Below, in pieces: positions 1 through 10,440 of a stretch of DNA of 64,000 nucleotides; the first letter of the stretch is position 1, and every line of letters starts with the position of its first letter. Source of the DNA: Primulina eburnea (taxonomy: Eukaryota; Streptophyta; Magnoliopsida; Lamiales; Gesneriaceae); contig NC_133117.1 in assembly GCF_022965805.1 (NCBI RefSeq), positions 12,982,183 through 13,046,182 on the forward strand. The letters run 5' to 3'. Below the pieces are notes generated by a model that worked only from the letters and a program-made list of their open reading frames with translations, had not been told where the DNA came from and ran no database searches. The position numbers were made by a program, and so were the translations under genes.

Positions 1-2300
1 CTCAGGGATGGGGAGTGGCTTAACCAATCCTGCTGGCCTCTGATGTTCAGCTTTTACTTGCTGGCAAGTGAGACATTCGGACACGAACCTGCGGATGTCT
101 CGCTTCATCCCTGGCCACCAATACAAAAGCTGGAGATCCTTATACATCTTGGTACCTCCTGGATGGATAGAATACGGAGATGCGTGTGCCTCTGTCAAAA
201 TATCTTGTCTAATCGAGTCACCCCTAGGCACCCACATTCTACCTCTGTACCTCACTATCCCATCTGACACTGTATAAAGAACACTGCCTTTGGCCTCATC
301 TCTCAATCTCCATTTCTGTAGCTGCTTGTCTGAATATTGTCCTGCCCGGATACGGTCTAGCATATCAGATTTGACTGTCAGATTAGACAGCTTAGGATCT
401 CTGCCCTCACGATAAATCTCTAGACCAAACTTCTGAATCTCAGATTGAAGAGGTTTCTGCACTGACAACTGAGCTACAACTGCCACTTTCCTGCTCAATG
501 CATCCGCGACAACATTAGCCTTTCCCGGATGATAGCTAATTTCGCAGTCGTAATCCTTCACAAGTTCCAACCATCGTCTTTGTCTCATATTCAACTCCTT
601 CTGCGTGAAGAAATATTTGAGACTCTTATGATCGGTGAAAATCTGATATTTCTCGCCGTATAGGTAGTGTCTCCAAATTTTCAGTCCGAAGACAACGGCG
701 GCTAACTCTAGGTCGTGAGTCGGATAGTTCTTCTCGTGCACTTTCAGTTGCCTGGAAGCATAGGCTATGACCCGACCCCGCTGCATCAATACTGCGCCTA
801 ACCCGAGCTTAGATGCATCGGTATATAACACAAAGTCTCCTTGCCCGGATGGCATGGCTAGCACTGGCGCTGAAAGAAGAGCTTGCTTCAACGTATCGAA
901 GCTCTTCTGGCATTCTTCGCTCCACACGAATTTGGCATGCTTCTTGGTGAGTGACGTGAGTGGCACTGCTATGGATGAAAATCCTCGAATGAACTTACGG
1001 TAGTAACCGGCTAGACCCAAAAAGCTGCGGATTTCAGATGCATTCTTTGGCTCAACCCATTCCTTGACAGCTGCTACTTTAGATGGATCCACTTCAATTC
1101 CACTGCTAGATACAATATGCCCCAAAAATGCTACCTTCTCCAACCAAAATTCACACTTACTGAATTTCGCAAATAACTTGCGACTCTGCAAAGTCTGTAA
1201 TACTGTCCTCAAGTGCTGGTTGTGCTCCTCATGGCTCTTCGAGTATATTAGAATGTCGTCAATAAATACTATGACGAATTGGTCGAGGAACGGCTGAAAT
1301 ACCCGATTCATGAGGTCCATGAAAATTGCTGGAGCATTGGTCAATCCAAATGGCATCACCAAGAACTCGTAATGCCCATATCTGGTCTTGAAAGCTGTCT
1401 TGTGGACATCTGCATCCTTCACTTTCAGCTGATGGTACCCTGATCGAAGATCTATCTTAGAGAACACTGTAGCTCCCTGTAATTGATCAAACAAGTCTTC
1501 GATTCTAGGCAACGGGTACTTATTCTTGATCGTTACCTTGTTCAGTTCGCGGTAATCGATGCACAGTCTCATGCTTCCGTCTTTCTTTTTCACAAAAAGT
1601 ACTGGTGCGCCCCACGGTGAGAAACTCGAGCGGATAAACTCCTTGTCTAAGAGCTCCTGAATCTGCTACTTGAGTTCTAACATTTCTGCTGGAGCTAATC
1701 TGTACGGTGCCTTAGAGATTGGCACTGTGCCTGGCATGAGATCAATAGCAAACTCCACCTCTCTATCTGGTGGAAGACCTGAAACATCGTCTGGGAATTC
1801 ACTGACTACTGGCACTTCAGTTAGAGATGGAGTAGGCGCATCAGGTGCTGAAATAATACTAGCCAAGAAGGCCTGGCACCCCTTGGAAATCAGTCTCCTC
1901 GCCTGCATGCACAAAATCATGCGAGGGAAACTTCTCCATCTGACTGGCTCAAAAAGAAACTGCTCCATACCCAACGGTCTGACTAGTACTGATCTCTTCT
2001 GAAAGTCAATAAGAACTCTGTTCTTAGTCAGCCAGTCCATTCCCAATATGATGTCGAATTCTGGCATCGGCAATAGGATTAAATCTGCATACACTAAGTG
2101 GCCATGCAGTTCTAGATCGATGTCTCTGACCACACTGGTAGCTATCAGCTCTTCCCCTGATGGGACTGTCACTGAAAAGTTCACGTCTAGGCCAATGGAC
2201 TTGAGGTCCAAATGGTTGGCAAAAGTCTCCGATATGAAGGAGTGAGTGGCTCCTGAGTCTATCAGTGCGGTTGTGGATAGTCTCTTAATAAAAATGCTTC
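1..2300 (-). pseudogene. pol: E1 pol (protease, RT, RNase H, start of integrase), one TAG codon
   Basis: Pol of the E1 element, read from the putative splice acceptor leftwards to the window edge. The aspartic protease has a good active site, LIDSGATHSF, near 2255. The linker [18 protein letters not shown] lies near 1730. RT starts near 1660 with [20 protein letters not shown] at about 1555 and has the catalytic F-I-D-D near 1260. RNase H carries [13 protein letters not shown] near 820. The integrase zinc finger (ECLTCQQ) is near 80, and the DDE core lies off the window. The only stop is TAG at 1666-1668, between protease and RT, where relatives have Gln. From 1665 to base 1 the frame has no stop that I can see. 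Residues are well conserved, so the copy was intact until recently, or it tolerates one leaky TAG. Confidence 0.85.
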
Positions 2301-2475
2301 CTGAGACGCGTTAGCACAACACAAACTAACTTATATCCCAAAAATCTTACCAACACTCTCGAGCATAAAAGAACCCAATACTCAAGGTACACAAAATATT
2401 ACTAGCATACTAATAATTCCAAACAAAATCCACATGCACGACAAAGTAATATTGAGCTTAGGTAGAAAAGTTTAC
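2301..2475 (-). other. Putative GT-AG intron between gag and protease of E1
   Basis: The gag frame runs into G^GTAAACTTTTC at 2476/2475 and stops soon after, about 25 codons into this segment. Protease resumes just after CTAACGCGTCTCAG at 2301. Joining G (end of exon 1, 2476) to GA (start of exon 2, 2300) restores one continuous frame from the end of Gag into the strand leading to DSGA, with phase 1. A CTAAC branch-point-like box sits about 10 nt from the acceptor, closer than is usual. E2 and E3 have related segments at the same place. Seen: splice consensus and frame continuity. Inferred: that it is spliced. Confidence 0.65.
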
Positions 2476-3553
2476 CGGCTAGTAATGTCGTTTCTGGGTT
2501 AACCTCTTGTGCATGCATGGCGAACACTCTTCCTTGGGTCGGCTGCTTCCACTGTGGGCACTCTTTCAACATGTGGTCCGTAGCTCCACATTTAAAACAT
2601 TTCCCGGATCCCCATAAGCACTGTCCGGGATGCTGGCGATTGCACTTCTGGCACACTGGGAAGATAGCGGGCTTCTGAGGCGCCCCTTGCTGCTGAATTG
2701 GACCCTTGCCTTTTGGCGGTCCTGGATAAGGCTTTTTCCCAGGCGGCCCCTGAAACGGCCTCTTAAACTGGGATCTCTGCTGTTGTTGGTGTTGCGGCGG
2801 TGCCTGATAGGGCCTCTTGCCCTGTCGGTCCGCCTCTATATCCCTCAGATCCTGTTCTGCCGCCAAAGCCCTAGAAACTGCAACTGCGTAAGTAGTGGGG
2901 CCAGCTAGTCTCACATCGCGGCGTAGGATCGGCTGTAACCCATTCAGAAAATGCCTTAACTTTGCTTGGGCATCGTTTGCAATGAGGGGTACAAAGTAAC
3001 ACCCCCTCTCGAACTTCCTAACAAACTCTGCCACGCTACTACCTCCCTGACGCAGCGTCATAAACTCACTGGTGAGTCTGGATCTTTCCTCCTCAGTGAA
3101 ATATTTGGCGTAGAACGCCTCTTTGAATCCATTCCACGACAGAGTCTGCAAGTTTACTGCCACCGATGCACTCTCCCACCAAAGTCTAGCATCCCCTGAC
3201 AGCAAGAATATAGCACATCTGACCCTGTCAGCGTCCATCAGCTCCATGAAATCGAATATTACTTCGATGGACTTGATCCATCCCTCAGCTACCATCGGGT
3301 CAGTGGTACCCGAAAACTCCTTCGGACTCATCCTCCGGAATCGCTCATATACCGCCTCTGTCCTAGGCCTCTCCTCGGGGCCTGCAGTAGTCTGGTTCCT
3401 CGCAAACTGTGCGAAGAACTGCGTCATACCAGCAAGCATCTAAGCTTGCGTATCTGGTGGTGGAGGTGGAGGTGGAGGATTGGCTCTTTCCTCCTCTCGG
3501 TGCTCCCTGTCCTCAGTCCTAGCTTCCTGGTTAACCATACGTCTAGGAGGCAT
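2476..3553 (-). pseudogene. gag: E1 gag, one TAG codon near the N-terminus
   Basis: Capsid/nucleocapsid gene of the Tekay element. The start is chosen at 3553 (MPPRRMVNQEA), because E2 and E3 begin with the same MPPRR. A proline-rich stretch follows (residues 25-33), then TAG at 3440-3442 where E2 has CAG (Gln). Downstream the frame is open to 2402. It contains the retrotransposon gag domain (EFSGTTDPMVAEGWIKSIE, then RLWWESA, then the YFTEEERSRLTSEFMTLRQG region). The Gln/Pro/Lys-rich tail has two Cys clusters: C-x2-C-x4-H-x4-C (CQKCNRQHPGQC), followed by a classical CCHC knuckle (CFKCGATDHMLKEC). It binds and packages element RNA. If the leader intron is spliced, gag continues into pol; unspliced RNA ends Gag shortly after 2475. 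Confidence 0.85.
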
Positions 3554-3785
3554 ACTGTTCCAATGAATTACCCAACACGTAAACCCAACATGCATGAATA
3601 TAATACCAATATTTTAAGATGCACGTAAATTAGGCTTAAAACATAGACATGCTGAAATCATGACTTAATGCATAGTACACGGCATAACTCAACTTTAAAA
3701 CTTACAGACTTAGGTGTGACTTCGAGAGCTTCTTGCGACTGGCAGTAGGTGTAACCCTTTACAAGAACCTGGCTCTGATACCAAC
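3554..3785 (-). promoter_or_regulatory. E1 leader and tRNA-iMet primer-binding site
   Basis: The bases at 3771-3783 read, on the minus strand, TGGTATCAGAGCC. This is the complement of the 3' end of plant initiator methionine tRNA and the standard primer for minus-strand DNA synthesis. It lies 2 nt inside the LTR end. The remaining 220 bp up to the gag ATG are untranslated leader, with no ORF of note. Confidence 0.85.
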
Positions 3786-6542
3786 TGTAACGAACCGTAC
3801 TCTTTACTACTTAAAATTTGCGGAAGAATTTAAAATTTTCTTTTAAACTAAAAGGAATGCGGAAATGAAATCAAATACGGTCGTCACTACATCCTTCGTC
3901 AGTAAAAATGTTTGAAATCGACATCACTAATAAAATTTGCTAAAAAGAAACACTTGCTCCAAAAGTCTTGAAATGAAACATAACATCAAGAGTATTTTGA
4001 ACTTGCATAAAAAATCGTAAAATAACATGGGCGGTCCTCGGGTTTAGCCTGCCGCTCAGTCCAAGCCTGCTCCTTGGTCACCACCTCCTGTCTCCTCAAC
4101 ATAGTCACCTGCATCGATCAAGTCTAGTGAGTCTAAAGACTCAACACGTATAAACTGGAATAACGAGTACTACATAATAAAATCACATGCAACTTTAAAA
4201 TAGGACATACATAACTTGAAACTTGAACTTGCGTATTAAAACTGGAACATATGTACATACATACTTCGACGTGCCATAACTTAAACTTTTCTTAAACATG
4301 CTGCATACTTGAACATACTTGAACATACATACTTCATCATTTTGCATAGAGGATGTTTCAAAGCAGGTGACCCATACATAATAAACGCCTGATCAGACAA
4401 ACCACAGTACTGGGCTGACAGGGACGTATCCACTGCCACATACATGAGATCCCCGTTCATAATTTAACGGGCTGGTTGGTCCCCGTTCATAATTTAACGC
4501 TTTCCAACCACGATCTAACCCGTTCATAATTTAACGGGGTGGAGAGGTCCTCGGCCACGTTCACCGACTTCCAAACCCATTCAATTTGGTCACAAGACAT
4601 TTAGCATACCTCAAAACTTAAAATATTTTCTTGCACGTCAACATACTTACTTGGTGTTGAAGGGTTCGTTGGACTTCGATCGGGGCCGTTGCTGCAACAT
4701 ACTAACATGAACTTGCATACTTAACTGGCAAAACTTAGACGTAGAAATCATACTTGCTCCTAAGCTCAATCAATACTTAGGACGTTCTAAGTTTTCCCAT
4801 GACTCGACCTTGAAAACATCATATTAAACCTTAGCATACAACCTCAAACCGAATCCTAAGTGATGAAAGAATGTATCCCAAAAAAAATAGGAGGACACGG
4901 ACCCCGTGCCTAGGTTCGGGCTTGGGTCCGTGTAGATACTGCATGGTGTGTGTGTCGAAAAGTAAAGGCACGGACCCCGTCTATAGGTCCGGGTCAGGGT
5001 CCGTGTAGATACTGTGAAGGGAACACTCGGAAAGGAGAGGGGCACGGACCCCGTGCATGGGTCCGTCAAGGGGTCCGTGTAGACTCGGGTTTTGGACACT
5101 ACTGAGGAACAAAGGCACGGACCCCGTGTGGGGGTCAATATGGGTCCGTGTACTCGCGGGACAAGAAAACTCACGAAAATTCTGTACATGTTTTGCTTAA
5201 CATCCTAGACTCGATTACACGGACTATGAAACGACACCCCGAGACCCACCTTAGCATGTCATAACATCAACCAAATTCGTACAAACACCCAAAGCAATAA
5301 GTTCACCTTACAACACATACAATTCAAAGCATAGCAATTGACACCAATTCGTTTCCCACGACTCCTAACGCATTCGAGTGCCTATCGACACTATACGACG
5401 TATCAAATAACATCCCAACATCATACTAATCATACCTAGACGCAGCAACGATCACCCGTCGATCCCAACGAAGCCTGCAACAAAAACTTCAAGAACACAA
5501 TTTTCGTAAAAGTCGCAGTTTGAGCAGTCCCATGAAAAATATCATAATTCACTCAATTTTCATCCACAAATTTCGTATTTTATATCAAATCGAAGGTATC
5601 GAAAATTTCTACAATTGTCTAGTTGAAAGTTTTCTCAAAATCCCGACAGAAAAATCGCAGTTTTTATCAGAACAGTAAGTTACGAGATTTCAGATCTAAG
5701 AAGTATTTCAAACGCCTTCAAACCATTTTCCGCTCAAACGACGAACGTCACACATGGATTTTCACGCATAAAATAACACGACGCATACTATGACAAGATC
5801 GATGCAGAAAGAACAGATTATACGTGCCTTTTGATATTAAAAATACCGTGACGACGATACCAAAGCGGAGACGGTGTGAGGCTCGATCCGGGACGAAAGT
5901 GGAGCTAAAATCCTTAAAGAGAACAAACGAAAATATGCTGGAATAATTCAGAGGAGGGGGCGGCCGTTTCTTTCACAAGAACCCTAGGTTTTCTTTTTTT
6001 TTAAAATCTGAAAATAAACTTGTAGGTGTGTGTTGTGTGTTTTAGTGTGTGTAAAAATGTGTTTAGTGTGTGTGAGTGTAGAAAACGTGTGTGTGATTTA
6101 ATTAGGAGAAATTTAGTGCTAAATTAACTAATTAAAATACTAATTAAAAGTTAACACTCACTAATTTAATCAAACTCTACAATTAAAATGATTACACACC
6201 AATTTTAAAAATTTTAAACTCTTAAATCACTAAATACATAATAATGCTTTAAAATATTAAAACTTAATAACTTATTAAAAATGCCACATCCTCAACTTAA
6301 AATAAAATACCATATTTTAAATCACCAACATCGTCACCGGTCTTTTCCTCGATCCCGTTTCGAAAGTCGCCTGAAACATGAAACTCGAAAATATTTTAAC
6401 GTGCATCACAATGAACATGATTAATTTAAAATAATGCATTTTTCATAAATTATGCATGGCAAAAACTCATTTAAAATTAATCAAATGATTTAATAATAAA
6501 ATGAATGTACAGGTTATACGTGTACTGGATTTGGGCACTACA
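3786..6542 (-). repeat. E1 5' LTR (2757 bp)
   Basis: Bounded on the plus strand by tgtaacgaaccg (3786) next to the primer site and by gggcactaca (6542) at the junction with C1, so the element-strand ends are TGTAGTGCCC...CGTTACA (TG...CA). It shares blocks with both LTRs of E2, for example the caagtctagtgagtctaaagactc block near 4120 and the accggtc...tcgatcccg block near 6340. It contains three copies of a ccgttcataatttaacg motif (4450-4545) and a cluster of GC-rich palindromes (listed separately). No protein is encoded; ORFs in it are fortuitous. Confidence 0.85.
4885..5160. repeat. Four-copy GC-rich palindromic repeat inside E1 LTR
   Basis: Four units of roughly 60-75 bp, each with CACGGACCCCGT at the left, a variable middle, and GGGTCCGTGTA at the right. 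The two arms are reverse complements, so each unit can fold into a hairpin. The short arms are conserved and the spacers are not. A 121-residue ORF across it on the minus strand reflects the repeat, not a gene. Related but decayed units occur in the E2 LTRs near 22010-22120 and 31700-31810. Confidence 0.8.
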
Positions 6543-7420
6543 ATGTACATGAGCAACAGGATGCTCAACAATGATTTCGATAGACATACAATAATCATTG
6601 AAATTCTGGGAAGTAAATTCACCAGCATTATCAAGTCTAATTTTCTTGATTTTATAATCAGGAAATTGATTCCTCAATTTTATTATTTGAGCAGGTAATC
6701 TTGCAAATACAACATTTCGAGTTGACAATAAACATACATGTGACCATCTGCTGGAGGCATCAATCAATACCATAAAATATCTGAATGATCCATATGGTGG
6801 ATGGATTGGTCCACAAATATCACCCTGAATACATTCAAGAAACATTGGTGATTCAGTTTGGATTTTGGCTGGTGATGGTCTTATAATAAGTTTTCCAAGA
6901 GAACATGCTTTACATTGAAACTTATTATTTTGAAATATCTTCTGGTCTTTCAATTGATGACCATGTGTATTTTCTATAATTCTTCGCATCATTGTTGAAC
7001 CAGGATATCCTAATCGATCATGCCAATTGATCAGTATTGAAGAATTATCAACTACCATGTTTGATTCAATAGGACTTATATGTGTATAATGCAATCCAGT
7101 AGGGAGCATTGGTAGTTTTTCAATCACATATTTCTTTCCTGATTTATATGTGATAAGACACATATACTTCTCATTCTCTTCATTCATTGTTTGAGTATCA
7201 TAACCATGGGAATATATATCATTAAAACTCAACAAATTTTTTTTCGATTGTGGTGAATATAAAGCATCATTGATCAAAAATTTTGTACCATTAGGTAACA
7301 AAAATTGTGCTTTACCACATCATTTAATCAAGTCTACAGGACCTGATCGTATTCACCGTTGTTTTTGTTGGTTTTAGTTCCAAGAAATATCATTTATCTC
7401 GGAGAATAGTGTACGTTGTA
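6543..7420 (-). pseudogene. pol: C1 protease end, pre-integrase domain and integrase N-part
   Basis: The frame from 7301 reads through the GAG-pre-integrase region (LPNGTKFLINDALYSP...NLLSF), the zinc-binding H-x-C-C part (WHDRLGYPG...H...CKACSLGKL), and the first integrase catalytic strand (ECIQGDICGPIHPPYG, with the first Asp). It continues to the second block (IRLDNAGEFTSQNFNDYC, with the second Asp). The catalytic Glu block is lost: coding stops at AHVH, exactly at the E1 LTR. Upstream (7320-7430) is a decayed protease with PDSGTTYTILR-like sequence in another frame. Confidence 0.8.
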
Positions 7421-7594
7421 CCACTATCGGGTATGCAAACTTCAGCTTTGCTCATAGCATTTTCCATATTTGAACTTCAAAAAAATATGCAATGAAATAA
7501 AATTACTGACAATACATATGTAAATATAACACATATCATAATTGTACAATAAAACATCATTATATGAATACATAAAAAATAAATTATGATACAT

Positions 7595-8728
7595 TTATAT
7601 TCTACCATTATATTGTTCATTTTCAGAGAAATCATTGAGAAAATCTGTAGCATCAAAATTGTTCATTTCTATCCCACCAACATGTTGATCATTTCCAGAG
7701 AAATCATTCATAAAATCAGCAGCATCAAAATGAGTTGAATCACTCAAACGGTCATTGCATTCAATGAAGTTGGTCTCTTTTTCTTTCCCCTTTATCGATT
7801 CTTTATAGAGCTTGCAAAGGTGCTCAGGGGCTCGACAAATACGAGACCAATGTCCTGGAGTGCCGCATCTGAAACAAGAACTTTCAAATCTTTTCGAGTG
7901 ATTTTCATTAACACTCATGTTCTCATGATGCCTTTTCTGTGGATGGTTCGTGACGCACTTTTGAGATAAGTTATAAAAAAAAATATCTCTATTGTTTTCA
8001 AAACCACGGCCTCAGCCTCGACCACGACCACGACCACGACCAATTCCACGTCCACGACCACGACCTCGACCTCGACCAAAACCTTGTCTTTGAATTTGAT
8101 TTTGGTTTCCAGGTTTAAATTCATTTTTACTTACAGCATTTACTGGAAATGATGTTGATCTAATGGGTCGGGACAAATGATTTCTCGTTAGCAGCTCGTT
8201 GTTTTTTTCCGCCACAAGAAGACAGGCGATGAGTTTAGAATATCTCGCAAATCCACGCACTCTATATTGTTGCTGTAAAGTTATATTTGATGCGTGAAAC
8301 GTGGAAAATGTTTTTTCAAGCATTTCCGATTCTGTAACCTCACAAAATTTTAGCTGTGAGATTATTCGATACATCGCTGAATTATAATCACTGACTTTCT
8401 TAAAATCTTGGAATCTTAACATATTCCATTCATCACGGGCGGTCGGAAGTATAACTTCCCTTATATGTTCAAATCTTTCTTTCAATCCTTTCCACAGAGC
8501 CATGGGATCTTTTTCGACGAGATATTCTCATTTTAAACCTTCATCGAGATGTCGATGCAAAAATATTATAGCTTTTGCTTTTTCTTGTGATGAAGATATA
8601 CCATTTTCTTTAATGGTCTCGCTTAGACCCAATGACTCAAGATGCATTTCTAGATCGAGAGTCTATGGCATATAATTTTTTCCCGTGATGTCGAGCGCAA
8701 CAAATTCGAGCTTTGTCAAATTTGACAT
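7595..8728 (-). pseudogene. gag: C1 gag with Arg-Gly-rich tail and zinc knuckle, frame-broken
   Basis: The start at 8728 (MSNLTKLEFVALDI) opens a copia UBN2-type Gag. There is a TAG within the first 25 codons and another stop near 8528, then an open stretch 8503-8012 (FEHIREVILPTARDEWNMLR, then LEKTFSTFHASN). The C-terminal part is a run of Gly-Arg repeats (8012-8090), encoded by a CCACGA/CCTCGA trinucleotide-pair repeat. A frameshift follows, and 7918-7595 holds the CCHC knuckle (CFRCGTPGHWSRIC) and an acidic tail with a duplicated DATDFLNDFS/DAADFMNDFS motif. The family packages element RNA. Multiple breaks make this copy inactive. Confidence 0.8.
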
Positions 8729-9438
8729 GGTGGTACTAAAAAATTACGATGCATTTTATTAGTTAATGAATATTGCAATACAAAGTAATGGATAAACAAC
8801 AATTACTAGCATTTGTAAAAATAAAGAAACACACGAGGAGGATATTCTCTGATAAATAAAAGACTCGTGAGTATGATTACCAAAATAATTAAAAATAACT
8901 TTGAGAAAGCCATCTTCTTTTTTTCTTCGAAAATTTGATGAAAAATAATTTTTAGAGAAGAAGAGAAAATTGGAGTGATTGAATGTAATTGTGAGATCAT
9001 ATTTATAGGGCAAAAACTAGCCGTTTTGTTACCGTTTATGACCGTTGGTATACAAAAAATAAATGTATGTATTTGTATAATTTCAGAGTAATAATATGAT
9101 GTATATAATATTAGATATATTTAAATAATTATGTATATCATATCATATTATTATAATAATGTGTCATAAGTTATTTTATTAAAAATCTTATAGACTTTTA
9201 TACTTGTTGTATCCCTTACCGAGAGTCTGGGATGTCGTCTTAACATCCTCCCAGGATTTATAACAAGTTTTTGAAAAAATTATTTTTATTATTTCTAATA
9301 ATAACATTATATTGTATATTAAATATATACAGAATAAATAAATAACAGTAAAATAAATATTATTACTTTTGTTACCTTTTTCTTCTGCTTGGAGTTTGGA
9401 AAAGTATGGAGGACTTTTAGAGCTTCGTGCTGATAACG
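8729..9438 (-). other. C1 untranslated leader and primer site
   Basis: AT-rich sequence between LTR and gag, with no credible ORF. Next to the LTR the element strand reads CGTTATCAGCACGAAGC, a primer-site form I associate with many short-LTR plant copia elements. The short ORFs at 8759-9013 do not resemble known proteins. Confidence 0.6.
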
Positions 9439-9721
9439 TGTTGTGAAAAAGTAAAAATTTACGGTAAAAAGTAAAAATCTCCAACTCTCAAAATTACCAA
9501 ACTACACACTTTATAATATTTTTCTCTCTACTCAATTGTGAATTTCTTCACAAATGGTGAGCCTATTTATAGAATTTCTTTACAGATAATCCAAAAATAA
9601 AATACATCATTACCTACATCACAACACACTAATTTTCAATATTTACAACTCTTATTTTCAACATTCAAATATTCAACATTCAAATATTCAATACATACAT
9701 TTTAAATATTATTTTTCAACA
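9439..9721 (-). repeat. C1 5' LTR (283 bp)
   Basis: Plus-strand ends are tgttgtgaaaa and tttttcaaca, giving the TGTTG...CAACA terminal inverted repeat of LTRs. It lies against the primer site. Near its right end there are short ttcaacattcaaatat direct repeats (9655-9690). A TATA-like segment (tataaatagg on the element strand) lies near 9568. Confidence 0.75.
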
Positions 9722-10440
9722 AGAAGCAAATACTACGTGCGCTTGTCAAACTAAAACTTCTTGATGGGGGAATGAGGAAAACGGGAGTCACGGAAGAATT
9801 TATTAAGAAAAAGGGAGTGAATATAATTTACTTTTTTATCCTTTGTTTAAAATTTGTTTAAAAACTAATTTTTTCATTAGTTTATTTTAATTTTATATAT
9901 AATAAAATTTATAATTTAATTAAATAAAAAAACTTACTCGACTAAATTTTTCTCGACTCTTCACAAAATTTTTTTTCCCTCCCAACCTTCCATCCTCTCA
10001 TTTTTTGGCTAACAATTATGTAGAATCCGAAAATCAGATTCCGTATAAGCCATGCATAATTGCTACTATTTAAATTAAAAATGAATATTTTATATAAATA
10101 TGAAGTGTTTGAATTATTTTAATAATTTTAAGTCATGATTATTTATTTTAAAAGTAGATGTTTAGTTTTATCTTTTCATGATAAATACGCGAGGCCGGAC
10201 CGGAGTTTGGAGATTAGAGATAAGGTTAATAATAAGAAAAATATTCCTAAATTTAATTTAAGTCAAAGAATGATTTAATTTAAAGAAATATAATGTTTTA
10301 GGATTCATTTAAATTAATTAGAGCTAAGTTATTAAATAAAATTCTTTAGGTTAATATTTAATTAAAGCTTAAATTAAAATATGTAAACATATGTGGGCGA
10401 ATTAATCTAGATATAAAATATTCAAGAAATTAAATATAAT
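9722..10440. other. AT-rich noncoding DNA
   Basis: No ORF or RNA gene recognised. A short palindrome, gaatccgaaaatcagattcc, lies at about 10023-10042. From about 10180 the sequence (cgcgaggccggaccgg...) resembles the interior of plant gypsy LTRs, but I cannot define ends. Confidence 0.4.

Larger units (their letters stand above)
1..6542 (-). mobile_element. Tekay-type Ty3/gypsy chromovirus E1, 3' end off window
   Basis: This is a minus-strand LTR retrotransposon. Reading from right to left it has a 5' LTR (6542 to 3786), a tRNA-iMet primer site, gag from 3553, a probable intron, then protease, RT, RNase H and the start of integrase up to the left edge. The order PR-RT-RH-IN defines Ty3/gypsy. 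Sister copy E2 ends in a chromodomain, so the chromovirus/Tekay assignment is by homology to that copy. E1 is the best preserved of the three Tekay copies: I found two in-frame TAG codons and no frameshift from the gag start to the window edge. It was inserted into the integrase gene of copia element C1, because C1 coding sequence resumes exactly at 6543. The five bases after the LTR are atgta; the matching target duplication lies outside the window. Confidence 0.9.
6543..9721 (-). mobile_element. Ty1/copia element C1, 3' half lost at E1 insertion
   Basis: Minus-strand copia element. It has a short 283 bp 5' LTR (9439-9721), a primer-site region ending ...cgttatcagcacg, about 700 bp of leader, gag from 8728, a zinc knuckle, protease remnant, pre-integrase domain and the start of integrase. 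The integrase frame stops abruptly at 6543, where the E1 LTR begins. The rest of pol and the 3' LTR are presumably beyond E1, off the window. Integrase placed straight after protease fits the copia order PR-IN-RT. Several frame breaks show an older, inactive copy. Confidence 0.8.

Noticed and set aside
4824..5189. 121-aa minus-strand ORF rich in Thr/Arg/Ser repeats
   Set aside because: It follows the CACGGACCCCGT tandem units; the repeat explains the open frame.
8012..8124. Gly-Arg-rich stretch that might suggest a host RNA-binding protein
   Set aside because: It is continuous with a copia Gag upstream and a CCHC knuckle downstream; it is the basic tail of C1 Gag.
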